A model generated the notes under the pieces. It searched no databases and was not told the origin of the DNA. It was given only the letters and a program-made list of their open reading frames with translations. Shown piece by piece: positions 1-8,931 of a DNA stretch of 64,000 bases. Both the position numbers and the translations under genes were made by a program. The DNA is taken from NCBI GenBank assembly GCA_963715285.1, contig CAVQRU010000002.1:186001-250000 (forward strand). The letters run 5' to 3'. The stretch is from Sva-07 sp963715285 (lineage in GTDB: Bacteria; Actinomycetota; Acidimicrobiia; Acidimicrobiales; Ilumatobacteraceae). Every line of letters starts with the position of its first letter. Within the stretch, counting starts at the first letter, position 1.

Positions 1-2
1 TC

Positions 3-908
3 TCGACCACGGGAGCGCGCATCCAGCTGCGCAGCTCGGAGACCTCCGACATCGTCACCGTGCAGGTCGAGGAGCTGCCGCGAGAACAGGCTGCGCAGGT
101 GACCGCCGACTTCGCCGAGGCCGCCGGCGTGACGACGCAGGACATCAGCTTCTCGTTCACCAGCTCCACCTGGGGTCGTGAGATCACCGAGAAGGCGGTC
201 CGCGCCCTGGTGGTCTTCATCATCATCGTGTCGATCTTCATCTCGATCCGCTTCGAGTGGCGCATGGCCCTCGCCGCGATCGCGGCGATGCTCAACGACG
301 TGGTCTTCGCGGTCGGGTTCTACTCGGTGTTCCAGTTCGAGGTCACCCCGGCCACCGTCATCGCGTTCCTCACCATTCTCGGCTACTCGCTGTACGACAC
401 GATCGTCGTGTTCGACCGGGTCAACGAGAACCAGGGCCGCTACGCCGGCGTTCGGATGCCGTACGAGGACATCGTCAACATCTCGATGAACCAGGTGATG
501 ATGAGGTCGATGCTCACGAGCTTCTCGTCGATCATCCCGGTCGTGTCGCTGCTGATTCTCGGTTCCGGCGTCCTCGGCGCCGTCGCACTCCAGGAGTTCG
601 CGCTCGCGCTGCTGGTCGGCATGATCTCGGGCGTCTATTCGTCGATCTTCATCGCCACGCCGCTGCTGGCCTTCCTCAAGCGTGACACGGGACGAAAGAC
701 ACGTCGGGACCGGATGGTCGGCGACGAGCTGCGTGCGGCCGTGATGGGCGCCGGTGTCACCGGTCGCGTCGGCGAGCAACGCCTCTCGAGTGAGGAGCCG
801 CACGACGGTGCCGACGACGACCGCGAACTCGTGGCGTCGGCCGTCGTCCAACCGGCCGACCGGCTCCTGACACACCCTCCTCGTCCGCGCAAGAAGAAGC
901 GTCGCTGA
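3..908 (+). CDS. secF: Protein translocase subunit SecF (5' end outside window)
   Basis: Membrane subunit of the SecDF complex, which uses the proton gradient to help pull secreted proteins out of the SecYEG channel. The reading frame is open from the first bases of the window, so the N-terminus with TM1 is missing. Visible are the end of the periplasmic domain and the family hallmark LTILGYSLYDTIVVFDRVNE, followed by further hydrophobic segments (VSLLILGSGVLGAVAL, LALLVGMISGVYSSIF). The C-terminal tail of about 70 residues is polar and ends in a basic KKKRR stretch. secF followed by apt and relA is a conserved actinobacterial order. Identification is secure; only the start is unknown. Confidence 0.95.
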   Translation, partial: STTGARIQLRSSETSDIVTVQVEELPREQAAQVTADFAEAAGVTTQDISFSFTSSTWGREITEKAVRALVVFIIIVSIFISIRFEWRMALAAIAAMLNDVVFAVGFYSVFQFEVTPATVIAFLTILGYSLYDTIVVFDRVNENQGRYAGVRMPYEDIVNISMNQVMMRSMLTSFSSIIPVVSLLILGSGVLGAVALQEFALALLVGMISGVYSSIFIATPLLAFLKRDTGRKTRRDRMVGDELRAAVMGAGVTGRVGEQRLSSEEPHDGADDDRELVASAVVQPADRLLTHPPRPRKKKRR

Positions 909-954
909 CCGACGCTCTCTCCCTGTCATCGTCGGCGAGCCGGGTGTCGGGAGG

Positions 955-960
955 TATCCT
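955..960 (+). promoter_or_regulatory. -10 box TATCCT, leaderless start of apt
   Basis: TATCCT ends 6 nt before the apt ATG at 967, so transcription would begin at or next to the start codon. No ribosome binding site precedes apt. No clear -35 element is visible. Confidence 0.5.
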
Positions 961-966
961 CCGACC

Positions 967-1494
967 ATGGCAGGCGACCACGCAGCACTTCGGAGCTATG
1001 TCCGAGAGATCAAGGACTATCCGACCGATGGCGTGACGTTCCGCGACATCACGCCGCTGCTTGGTGACGGAACGACCTTCGCTGCTGCCGTGAACGGACT
1101 TGTCGACGACTTCTCCGGTCAGTCGGTCGATCGGGTGGTCGGGGTCGAGTCGCGTGGCTTCATCTTCGCGTCGGCCGTGGCCTATCGAATCGGCGCCGGC
1201 TTGGTTCCGGTCCGCAAGGCGGGCAAGCTTCCGTGGGCGGTCGTGCGTGAGGAGTACGACCTCGAGTACGGATCCGACAAGCTCGAGATCCACCGTGATG
1301 CGATCCACCCGGGCGAGCGCATCCTGATCATCGACGACGTCCTCGCCACCGGTGGCACGGCGTCGGCCACCGCCAAGCTGGTCGAGACCCTCGGCGGCGT
1401 GATCATCGGACTCGGTTTCGTGATCGAACTCGACGAACTGGGAGGGCGTGCCCGGGTGGGGGAGCGAGCCGTGAGGTCGCTCCTGCACTACTGA
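967..1494 (+). CDS. apt: Adenine phosphoribosyltransferase
   Basis: Purine salvage enzyme converting adenine and PRPP to AMP and pyrophosphate in the cytosol. The 175-residue protein has the usual family length. The PRPP-binding loop is clear (ILIIDDVLATGGTASA, about residues 119-134), as is the upstream GVTFRDITPLL segment typical of Apt. The ATG at 967 gives the expected N-terminus and lies directly after a -10-like box. It sits 13 nt before relA and 58 nt after secF, the same arrangement as in mycobacteria. Confidence 0.95.
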   Translation: MAGDHAALRSYVREIKDYPTDGVTFRDITPLLGDGTTFAAAVNGLVDDFSGQSVDRVVGVESRGFIFASAVAYRIGAGLVPVRKAGKLPWAVVREEYDLEYGSDKLEIHRDAIHPGERILIIDDVLATGGTASATAKLVETLGGVIIGLGFVIELDELGGRARVGERAVRSLLHY

Positions 1495-1507
1495 GGCGCA
1501 TCAGATC

Positions 1508-3748
1508 ATGGGGACCGTCGACCGTGTGCTCCCGTGGAGGCGACAGCATGTCGAGGTCGCCAACTCCGAGCTGACCCCGCTGCTCGCGTCGTACCGGCGG
1601 CGCCATCCGAAGTCGCCGGTGTCGACCATCAGCCGCGCCTACAGGGTCGCGGCCGAGGCCCACCAGTCCCAGATGCGCTCCAGCGGCGAGAGCTACATCA
1701 ACCATCCGCTCGCCGTGGCGCAGATCGTCGCCGACATCGGCCTCGACGAGGTGTCGGTCACCGCAGCGCTGCTCCACGACGCCGTCGAGGACACCGAGAT
1801 CACCGTCGCCGACGTCGAGCGCGACTTCGGCGCCGAGGTCGCTGCCATCGTCGACGGCGTCACGAAGCTCGAACGCATCCGGTTCGACTCTCGCGAGGAG
1901 CAGCAGGCCGCCAGCATGCGCAAGATGCTCGTGGCGATGGCCAAGGACCTCCGAGTGCTGGTCATCAAGCTCGCCGACCGCCTCCACAACATGCGGACGA
2001 TCGCAGCGATGCCGTTGGAGAAGCAGCAACGCATCGCACAGGAGACCCTCGACATCTACGCCCCGCTGGCGCACCGCCTCGGCATGCAGGAGATGAAACA
2101 GCAGCTCGAGGACCTGGCGTTCGCATCGTTGCACCCGAAGCGGTTCGCCGAACTCGACCACCTCGTCAGCAGCCGCACGCCCGAGCGCGACGTCTACTTG
2201 GCGAAGACCCTCGCCGAGGTCCGCGCCCGTCTCGACGAGCTCGGGATCAAGGCCGAGGTGACCGGTCGTGGCAAGCACCTGTGGTCGATCTACGAGAAGA
2301 TGGTCGTCAAGGGACGCGAGTTCGACGAGATCTTCGACCTGATCGCAATCCGCGTCGTCGTCGACTCGATGAAGGACTGCTACGCCGCGCTCGGGTCGAT
2401 CCACGGGCGGTGGCGACCGGTGGTGGGCCGGTTCAAGGACTACATCGCGATGCCGAAGTTCAACCTCTACCAGAGCCTGCACACCACGGTGATCGGGCCG
2501 GCGGGCAAGCCGATCGAGGTCCAGATCCGCACCGTCGAGATGCACCAGCGTGCCGAATGGGGTGTCGCCGCGCACTGGGCGTACAAGGAGGGTGGCGACA
2601 AGCACGCCGAGATCGACTGGCTGACACGCATCATCGACTGGCAGGAGGAGATCTCCGATCCGGCGCAGTTCATGCAGAGTCTCAAGACCGACCTCGAACA
2701 GGACGAGGTGTTCGTGTTCACGCCGAAGGGGCGCGTGATCACGCTGCCGGTCGGTTCGACCACGGTCGACTTCGCCTACGCCGTCCACACCGAGGTCGGG
2801 CACGCCTGTATCGGCGCCAAGGTCAACGGCCGCCTGGTGTCACTCGACCACGTCCTGGCGAGTGGCGACAACGTCGAGATCTTCACCTCGAAGGTCGAGA
2901 CGGCCGGCCCGTCGCAGGACTGGCTGACCTTCGTGGTGTCGCCACGCGCCCGCAACAAGATCCGCCAGTGGTTCAGCCGTGAACGGCGCGTCGACATGGT
3001 CGAGGCCGGCCGTGACGACCTCACCGCCGAGCTGCGACGTGAGCGGCTGCCGGTGCAGCGGGTGTGGAAGTCACCGCAGTTGGAGGCCGTGATCGCCGAG
3101 TTGAGCTACGTCGACCTCGACGCACTGCTCGCTGCGATCGGTGAACACCACGTGTCGGCGAAGTCGGTCGCCCAGCGTCTCACGCGCGGGTTCCGTACCG
3201 GCGACGACGCCGAGCAGATGCCGGCCACGGTCGCGAGGCCGCAGCGGGAGCGTCGTGATGGCGACCGTTCACGGGTCGGCATCCACGTGGAGGGCCTCGA
3301 CGACGTGATGGTGCGACTCGCCAACTGCTGCACGCCGATGCCGGGCGACGGCATCATCGGGTTCGTCACGCGGGGCCGCGGCGTCAGCGTTCACCGTTCC
3401 GACTGCGCGAACGCCGTGTCGCTGATGGCCGAGCAGGCGACGCGGATGATCGAGGTCGAGTGGGACGGCGAGGAGCATCGTGGCACGACGTTCGTCGCCG
3501 GCGTCGAGGTGGTCGCGCTCGATCGCTCCCGATTGCTGCGCGACGTCACCAATGCCCTCGCCGACCACCAGGTGAACATCCTCTCGTGCCAGACGGTCAC
3601 GGGGAGCGACCGGGTCGCGAAGATGCGCTTCGAGTTCGAGTTCGCCAACCCCGGGTACCTCGATGCGGTGATCCGCACGATCAAGGGCGTCGACTCGGTG
3701 TACGACGCATATCGCCTGATCCCGGGCGCAGCCACGCCGGTAGCCTGA
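1508..3748 (+). CDS. relA: Bifunctional (p)ppGpp synthetase/hydrolase
   Basis: Long RelA/SpoT homologue (746 aa) that makes and degrades the stringent-response alarmone (p)ppGpp. The N-terminal HD hydrolase domain is intact: H90-D91 in LLHDAVEDTE. The synthetase domain follows, with the RFKD motif (R308-D311) of bifunctional enzymes rather than the ExDD of synthetase-only RelA. A TGS domain (VFVFTPKGRVITLPVGSTTV), a zinc-finger-like region with NCCTPMPGD, and a C-terminal ACT domain complete the usual architecture. The start at 1508 is 13 nt after apt, suggesting co-transcription. It is probably the only long Rel enzyme of the cell. Confidence 0.96.
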   Translation: MGTVDRVLPWRRQHVEVANSELTPLLASYRRRHPKSPVSTISRAYRVAAEAHQSQMRSSGESYINHPLAVAQIVADIGLDEVSVTAALLHDAVEDTEITVADVERDFGAEVAAIVDGVTKLERIRFDSREEQQAASMRKMLVAMAKDLRVLVIKLADRLHNMRTIAAMPLEKQQRIAQETLDIYAPLAHRLGMQEMKQQLEDLAFASLHPKRFAELDHLVSSRTPERDVYLAKTLAEVRARLDELGIKAEVTGRGKHLWSIYEKMVVKGREFDEIFDLIAIRVVVDSMKDCYAALGSIHGRWRPVVGRFKDYIAMPKFNLYQSLHTTVIGPAGKPIEVQIRTVEMHQRAEWGVAAHWAYKEGGDKHAEIDWLTRIIDWQEEISDPAQFMQSLKTDLEQDEVFVFTPKGRVITLPVGSTTVDFAYAVHTEVGHACIGAKVNGRLVSLDHVLASGDNVEIFTSKVETAGPSQDWLTFVVSPRARNKIRQWFSRERRVDMVEAGRDDLTAELRRERLPVQRVWKSPQLEAVIAELSYVDLDALLAAIGEHHVSAKSVAQRLTRGFRTGDDAEQMPATVARPQRERRDGDRSRVGIHVEGLDDVMVRLANCCTPMPGDGIIGFVTRGRGVSVHRSDCANAVSLMAEQATRMIEVEWDGEEHRGTTFVAGVEVVALDRSRLLRDVTNALADHQVNILSCQTVTGSDRVAKMRFEFEFANPGYLDAVIRTIKGVDSVYDAYRLIPGAATPVA
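3741..3746 (+). promoter_or_regulatory. -10 box TAGCCT, leaderless start of hisS
   Basis: TAGCCT lies in the last codons of relA and ends 8 nt before the hisS GTG at 3755. hisS may therefore have its own leaderless transcript in addition to read-through from relA. Confidence 0.4.
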
Positions 3749-3754
3749 CCGGCC

Positions 3755-5014
3755 GTGCCAGCGTTCCAGACCAGTCCCGGCATGCGGGACATCCTGCCGC
3801 CCGAGAGCGGGCGTTGGCGCGCCTTCGACCGTGTGTTCGCGGAGGTCGTCGAAGCGGCGGGGTACGGCCAGCTGATCACGCCGCTGCTCGAGGATCTCGG
3901 CGTCTTCACCCGCATCGGCGATGCCACCGACGTGGTCACCAAGGAGATGTACGACTTCGTCGACAAGGGCGATCGGCACATCGCGCTGCGTCCCGAGATG
4001 ACGGCGAGCGTCTGCCGGGCCTTCGCCGAACACCGCCCGACGTTGCCGTGGAAGGTGTACTACTCGGGCTCCAACTTTCGCTACGAGAAGCCGCAACGCG
4101 GCCGGTACCGGCAATTCGATCAGGTCGGCGTCGAGGTGCTGGGCGCCGACGACCCGCATCTCGACGTCGAGGTGATCGCCCTCGCCTGGGAGTTCTACGC
4201 CCGGCTCGGGCTGCGACAGGTGAACCTGATCGTCAACAGCCTCGGTGAACCGGACGATCGGGCCCGCTACGTCGACGCCCTGCGCGAGCACTTCACGGTC
4301 GCCGGCGAGGCGCTCAGCGAGCAGTCGCGAGCCACCCTCGACCGCAATCCGCTCCGCGTGCTCGACTCCAAGCGGGCAGGCGACCAGGAGCACATCGCCG
4401 CCGCCCCGCAGATCGCCGAGTTCCACAGCGGCGATGCCGCAGCGCACTTCGAAGCGGTGCTGACGGGGCTGCGAGCGCTGGACATTCCCTTCACGATCGA
4501 ACCGAAGCTCGTGCGCGGTCTCGACTACTACCGCCGCACGATCTTCGAGTTCCAGGGCGGCACGCTCGACTCGGCCCAGAACGCGCTCGGCGGAGGCGGC
4601 CGCTACGACGGTCTCGTCGAGGCCCTCGGTGGTCCGCCGACGCCCGGGGTCGGTTTCGCTCTCGGCCTCGACCGAACGCTGCTCGCCTGCGACGACGAGG
4701 GCGTCTTCCCGGCGGTGCCGACGGTGCTCGACGCGTTCGTCGTCGACGTCACCGGTGGGCTCCAGGCCGCCGCGCTCACCGCAGAACTCCGACGCGCCGG
4801 CATCGCCGCCGACCGGGGCTACGACAACCGCTCGATGAAGGCCCAGATGAAGCTCGCCAACCGCAGCGGCGCGCGCTTCGCCCTGATCGTGGGCGACGAC
4901 GAACTCGATGCAGGGACCGTCGTCGTCAAGCCCATGCTCGGCGACGGTGAGCAGACCGCCGTCGCCCGCTCGGAGATCTCCTCGTACCTCGCCGCTCACC
5001 CACCACAGAATTGA
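3755..5014 (+). CDS. hisS: Histidine-tRNA ligase
   Basis: Class II aminoacyl-tRNA synthetase that charges tRNA-His. The 419-residue length is normal. Motif 2 is seen in FRYEKPQRGRYRQFDQ, the histidine-specific HisA motif in GLDYYRRTIFEF, and motif 3 in GVGFALGLDR. The C-terminal anticodon-binding domain (from about residue 325) is complete. The GTG start gives the classical N-terminus (PAFQTSPGMRDILP). It begins 6 nt after relA and is followed by aspS, the usual pairing in Actinomycetota. Confidence 0.96.
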   Translation: MPAFQTSPGMRDILPPESGRWRAFDRVFAEVVEAAGYGQLITPLLEDLGVFTRIGDATDVVTKEMYDFVDKGDRHIALRPEMTASVCRAFAEHRPTLPWKVYYSGSNFRYEKPQRGRYRQFDQVGVEVLGADDPHLDVEVIALAWEFYARLGLRQVNLIVNSLGEPDDRARYVDALREHFTVAGEALSEQSRATLDRNPLRVLDSKRAGDQEHIAAAPQIAEFHSGDAAAHFEAVLTGLRALDIPFTIEPKLVRGLDYYRRTIFEFQGGTLDSAQNALGGGGRYDGLVEALGGPPTPGVGFALGLDRTLLACDDEGVFPAVPTVLDAFVVDVTGGLQAAALTAELRRAGIAADRGYDNRSMKAQMKLANRSGARFALIVGDDELDAGTVVVKPMLGDGEQTAVARSEISSYLAAHPPQN

Positions 5015-5090
5015 TGCTCACATGAACAACCCCACCTCCATCGCCACCTCCACCTCCACATCATCATCCTCCTCTTCGCAGGCGACGTCG

Positions 5091-6830
5091 ATGCGCACGC
5101 ACCTGTGCGGTGAGCTGCGTGCCGAGCACGTCGGCGAGACCGTCAGCGTCTGCGGGTGGGTCGGCCGTCGTCGCGAGCACGGCGAGCATCTCGCCTTCGT
5201 CGACCTGCGAGACCACTCGGGCATCGTCCAGTGCGTGATCAACGACGACGTCGATGTCCGCAGCGAGTACGTGTTGCGCATCACCGGAGTCGTACGCGAG
5301 CGGCCCGAGGGCACGGTCAACGAGAACCTGCCGACGGGACGGGTCGAGCTGGGCGACTGCCAGGTGGAGGTGCTCCGCAAGGCCGATCCACCGCCGTTTC
5401 CGATCGACGCCCGCGCCGACGACGTCGACGAGAACATCCGTCTGCAGCACCGCTACCTCGACCTCCGCCGCGAGCGGATGCAGAAGAACCTCCGTGTACG
5501 CGCGGCGATCAACGCGGCCGTCCGAGCCGGCATGGAGCGCCAGGGCTTCGTCGAGGTCGAGACGCCGATGCTCGTGCCGTCGACTCCGGAGGGTGCTCGC
5601 GAGTTCCTCGTGCCGTCGCGCAAGGAGCCGGGCTCGTTCTATGCGTTGCCGCAGTCACCGCAGCTCTTCAAGCAGCTGCTGATGGTCGGCGGCGTCGATC
5701 GCTACTACCAGATGGCCCGCTGTCTCCGCGACGAGGACCTGCGCGCCGATCGCCAGTACGAGTTCATGCAGCTCGACATGGAGATGAGCTTCGTGACCCA
5801 GGACGACGTCCTCGACGCCGTCAGCGAAGCCGTCCTCGACGCCGCCGAGGCGGCGACCGGCGAACGTCCGCAGCCGATCGAACGGATCACCTGGCACGAG
5901 GCGATGGACCGCTACGGCATCGACAAGCCGGACCTGCGCTTCGGGCTCGAACTCGTCGAGTTGACACCCCTGTTCGCCTCGACCGAGTTCAAGGCGTTCG
6001 CCGGTGCCGGGTCGATCAAGGGCATCCGGGTCCCCGGTGCGGCCGCGGACTACGGCCGCAACCAGCTCGACAAGCTCACCGATCGCGCCAAGCAACTCGG
6101 CGCGAAGGGCCTCGTCTGGTTGAAGGTGACCGACGCCTCCGAGGGCGTCGGCTTCGACTCGCCGGTCGCGAAGTTCCTGTCCGCCGACGAAGCCGTCGCG
6201 ATTCGTTCGGCGATGGAGGCCGAGACCGGCGACCTGATCCTGATCGTCGCCGACGAGTGGGCGACCACCTGCGAGGTGCTCGGGACGCTGCGCAACGACA
6301 TCGGCCGTCCGCCGGTCCACCAGGGCCCCTACCGGTACGTCTGGGTCGTCGAGTTCCCGTTGTTCGTCGGCGTCGACAAGGAGACGGGACGCCCGAAGCC
6401 CGGCCACCACCCGTTCACGACGCCGCACCCTGACGATCTCGACAAGATCGAAACCGACCCCTTGTCGGTGCGGTCGATCGCGTACGACCTCGTGCTCAAC
6501 GGCTGGGAGCTGGGTTCGGGTTCGATTCGAATCCACGAGCCCGAGCTGCAGCGGCGAGTGTTCAAGGCGCTCGGGATCTCCGACGAGGAGGCCGAGCGCA
6601 AGTTCGGGTTCTTCCTCAACCCGTTCGACTACGGGGCTCCGCCGCACGGAGGCTTCGCGTTCGGCCTCGATCGGCTGGTTGCGATCCTGGCGGGGGAGGA
6701 GAACATCCGTGAGGTGATCGCCTTCCCGAAGACCCAGTCAGGCCAGGACCCGATGACCAACTCGCCGATCCCCGGCGATCCCAAGGCCCTCGCCGAACTC
6801 GGCCTCAAGGTCCTCCCGCCCACCACCTGA
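5091..6830 (+). CDS. aspS: Aspartate-tRNA ligase
   Basis: Class II synthetase charging tRNA-Asp. The start at 5091 gives MRTHLCGELR, the normal AspRS N-terminus, and 579 residues, close to the usual bacterial length. An in-frame ATG at 5022 would add 23 residues that are almost all Ser and Thr, encoded by a repetitive cacctc/tcatcc tract; this is more likely a spacer. The OB-fold anticodon domain, motif 2 (FRYxx equivalent at ARCLRDEDLRADRQYEF), the bacterial GAD insertion (about residues 290-400) and motif 3 (GGFAFGLDRLVAIL) are present. Within motif 2 the common RADRQPEFTQ reads RADRQYEFMQ, a small departure from the consensus I remember. Confidence 0.95.
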   Translation: MRTHLCGELRAEHVGETVSVCGWVGRRREHGEHLAFVDLRDHSGIVQCVINDDVDVRSEYVLRITGVVRERPEGTVNENLPTGRVELGDCQVEVLRKADPPPFPIDARADDVDENIRLQHRYLDLRRERMQKNLRVRAAINAAVRAGMERQGFVEVETPMLVPSTPEGAREFLVPSRKEPGSFYALPQSPQLFKQLLMVGGVDRYYQMARCLRDEDLRADRQYEFMQLDMEMSFVTQDDVLDAVSEAVLDAAEAATGERPQPIERITWHEAMDRYGIDKPDLRFGLELVELTPLFASTEFKAFAGAGSIKGIRVPGAAADYGRNQLDKLTDRAKQLGAKGLVWLKVTDASEGVGFDSPVAKFLSADEAVAIRSAMEAETGDLILIVADEWATTCEVLGTLRNDIGRPPVHQGPYRYVWVVEFPLFVGVDKETGRPKPGHHPFTTPHPDDLDKIETDPLSVRSIAYDLVLNGWELGSGSIRIHEPELQRRVFKALGISDEEAERKFGFFLNPFDYGAPPHGGFAFGLDRLVAILAGEENIREVIAFPKTQSGQDPMTNSPIPGDPKALAELGLKVLPPTT

Positions 6831-6838
6831 GCGCGCAT

Positions 6839-6881
6839 GCGATGAGGTTTCGGTGCACCGGTCGCGCCGGAAGCTCATCGC
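6839..6881 (+). terminator. Imperfect hairpin after aspS
   Basis: GCGATGAG (6839-6846) pairs with CTCATCGC (6874-6881), with partial inner pairing. It lies 9 nt after the aspS stop and has no T-tract. The same stem sequence recurs in the terminator-like hairpin at 31478-31523. Confidence 0.45.
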
Positions 6882-6902
6882 GCGGGAATCTGGCAGGATC
6901 AG

Positions 6903-7823
6903 GTGATGAGTTTCGAGACCGAGATCACCCGTGACGGCGAGACGCTGATCGGGCCGTGGCGCGAGCCGGCCCAGATGCTCGCCGAGCAGGAGTACGCCGG
7001 GCACACCAGCGTCCACGACGATGCCACGGCGGCGGAGCTCGGCCTCGCCGGCGCCCCGATCGAGGGGCCGACGCACTTCAGCCAGATCGATCCGCTCGCC
7101 GTCGAGCGTTGGGGCCAGGACTGGTTCGAACGTGGGTGTGTGAGCGCGCACTTCCTGAACATGGTGGTCGAGGGCGAGCAGGTCCGTGCCGCACTCGAGC
7201 CGGTGACCGCCACGCTCGCACGCATCGGCGCCGAGAAGTCCGACAGCACGCCGGTACTGACCGGTACGGCGTCGATCGGAGGCACGGACACCACCGAACT
7301 CGACGAGCGCCGTCAGCGGGGCCTCGGCGACCCCGGGGCGTTGTACATCGTCGACCAACTGGAGATCGGCATGCGCGTGCCGGTCACCGAACCCGTGGTG
7401 ATGGGATTCGACGACCACAACGGCAGCCTGTACCCCTTCACGCTCGCCCAGAAGCTGGCGCGGATCACCGAACCCTCGTCCTGGTACCTCGATGGCAACG
7501 ACAGCCCCTGGGGGCGCTCGATCGTGCCCACGGAGATGATCAGCGTCATCGCCCATCGGTCGAACGCGCACTTCCCCGTGCGCGGTCCGGCGATCGGGTT
7601 GTTCATCGACCTCGAGGTGCGTTTCGTCGATGGCCCGGTGTTCGTCGGTCAGCCGTACGTGGTCGAGCACACGTTGGTCGGGCTCGGTCAGAGCAAGCGG
7701 GTCGAGTCGTACTGGACCGAGTCGACCATCACCGACGCCGACACCGGCGTGCATGCGGCCACGGTGCTGCTGCACCAGGGCGTGTTCAAGGCGTCCTACG
7801 CCCCGTACCCGACCGAGAGCTGA
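6903..7823 (+). CDS. MaoC/hot-dog-fold dehydratase-like protein
   Basis: A 306-residue protein that looks like a double hot-dog-fold member of the MaoC dehydratase group. Support is the N-terminal half (VHDDATAAELGLAGAPIEGPTHFSQ..WGQDWFERGCVSAHF..VVEGEQVRA), whose glycine pattern and Gx-pIxGPTHF segment are typical. No strong catalytic D/H pair can be assigned by eye, so enoyl-CoA hydratase activity is unproven. GTG 6903 and ATG 6906 are both in frame and either could initiate. It stands alone between aspS and an oppositely oriented oxidoreductase. Confidence 0.6.
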   Translation: MMSFETEITRDGETLIGPWREPAQMLAEQEYAGHTSVHDDATAAELGLAGAPIEGPTHFSQIDPLAVERWGQDWFERGCVSAHFLNMVVEGEQVRAALEPVTATLARIGAEKSDSTPVLTGTASIGGTDTTELDERRQRGLGDPGALYIVDQLEIGMRVPVTEPVVMGFDDHNGSLYPFTLAQKLARITEPSSWYLDGNDSPWGRSIVPTEMISVIAHRSNAHFPVRGPAIGLFIDLEVRFVDGPVFVGQPYVVEHTLVGLGQSKRVESYWTESTITDADTGVHAATVLLHQGVFKASYAPYPTES

Positions 7824-7835
7824 GCCCCTGTCGGG

Positions 7836-8819
7836 TCAACGCTCCTCGGGATACACCACGCCGAGCTGCGAGCGGATCTCGTCCAGCAGCTCCATCGTCG
7901 ACACCGTCGTGGCCAGTGGGATGACGTCGCTCTCGAGGTGCCCGCCGCGGATTCGCTCCATTGCGTGCTGCGCCTCGTGGGCCAGGCCCCGGTTCGGCAT
8001 GTCGACATGGACCGGCTGTTCACCGACGAGTCGAACGGTGAAGCCGGACGGGAACCAGAACGGCGGGTCGACGTCGATGCGACCGAAGGTGCCGAACACC
8101 GAGGCCCCGAGACTCGTGACCATGTCGAGCGACGTGTGGAACGTCCCGATCGCTCCGGTCTCGAACGACACGACGCCGCCGACGGTGGTGTCGACACCGG
8201 TGTCGCCGACTGTTCCGAGCACCTTCACGTCGACGGGGTCGCCTGCGAGGAAGCGCGCGAAGGTGATCGGGTAGATGCCGATGTCGAGCATCGCCCCACC
8301 TGCGAGGTCGGCGCGCCGGTGGCGTCCATCGGGGTCGAACTTGGCGATGCCGAAGTCTGCGTGTACGACCTGGAGCTCACCGATCTCACCGTCGAGGACC
8401 CGTTGACGGATGTCGACGACGGCGGGGATGAACCAGGTCCACATCGCCTCCATGAGAAACCGGTCGTTGCGGCGTGCCGCCTCGACCATCTCGCGTGCCT
8501 GGGCGGCATTGACGGCGAACGCCTTCTCGCACAGGACGTGCTTGCCGGCGTCGAGTGCGGCGATCGTCATCGCACGGTGGTGGCTGTGCGGCGACGCCAC
8601 GTAGACGATGTCGACCTCGGGGTCGTCGAACAGCTCCTGGTAGCTGCCGTGAGCGCTCGGGATGGCGAAGCGGGCAGCGAAGGCGTCGGCCGACTCCTGC
8701 GATCTCGATCCGACCGCGGTGATCCGGGCGTCGGGCAGCGTGTCGAGTGCCTCGCACATGCTGGCTGCGATGCCTCCGGTGGCAGCGATGCCCCAGCGGA
8801 GTGGCTCGTGTTCGGTCAT
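7836..8819 (-). CDS. Gfo/Idh/MocA-family NAD(P)-dependent oxidoreductase
   Basis: Predicted dehydrogenase of 327 residues acting on a sugar, inositol or related polyol. The N-terminal Rossmann fold begins RWGIAATGGIAASMCEAL; the conserved AGKHVLCEKAFAVN segment carries the family's EKP-type lysine motif (here EKA), and the C-terminal alpha/beta domain includes GGAMLDIGIYPITFARF. Substrate cannot be told. The start at 8819 (MTEHEPLRWG) follows a -10-like box; longer open frame upstream is not part of the gene. The Pro to Ala change in EKP is a mild oddity. Confidence 0.88.
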   Translation of the reverse strand: MTEHEPLRWGIAATGGIAASMCEALDTLPDARITAVGSRSQESADAFAARFAIPSAHGSYQELFDDPEVDIVYVASPHSHHRAMTIAALDAGKHVLCEKAFAVNAAQAREMVEAARRNDRFLMEAMWTWFIPAVVDIRQRVLDGEIGELQVVHADFGIAKFDPDGRHRRADLAGGAMLDIGIYPITFARFLAGDPVDVKVLGTVGDTGVDTTVGGVVSFETGAIGTFHTSLDMVTSLGASVFGTFGRIDVDPPFWFPSGFTVRLVGEQPVHVDMPNRGLAHEAQHAMERIRGGHLESDVIPLATTVSTMELLDEIRSQLGVVYPEER

Positions 8820-8825
8820 CGGCCG

Positions 8826-8831
8826 ACCGTA
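8826..8831 (-). promoter_or_regulatory. -10 box TACGGT, leaderless start of oxidoreductase
   Basis: On the minus strand TACGGT ends 6 nt before the ATG at 8819. Confidence 0.45.
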
Positions 8832-8875
8832 GCAATGCGCCGGCGCGCTCCTCCAACGTTGTGACAGCCCCTGCC

Positions 8876-8881
8876 TAGGGT
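8876..8881 (+). promoter_or_regulatory. -10 box TAGGGT before the SSB-like gene
   Basis: TAGGGT lies about 50 nt before the start at 8932. Unlike most genes here this one has a leader with a clear Shine-Dalgarno (AAGGAG, 8920-8925). Confidence 0.35.
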
Positions 8882-8931
8882 GGCGCTCGACCGACTCCTC
8901 CCGCTGGAACCACGAGCAGAAGGAGATGACG

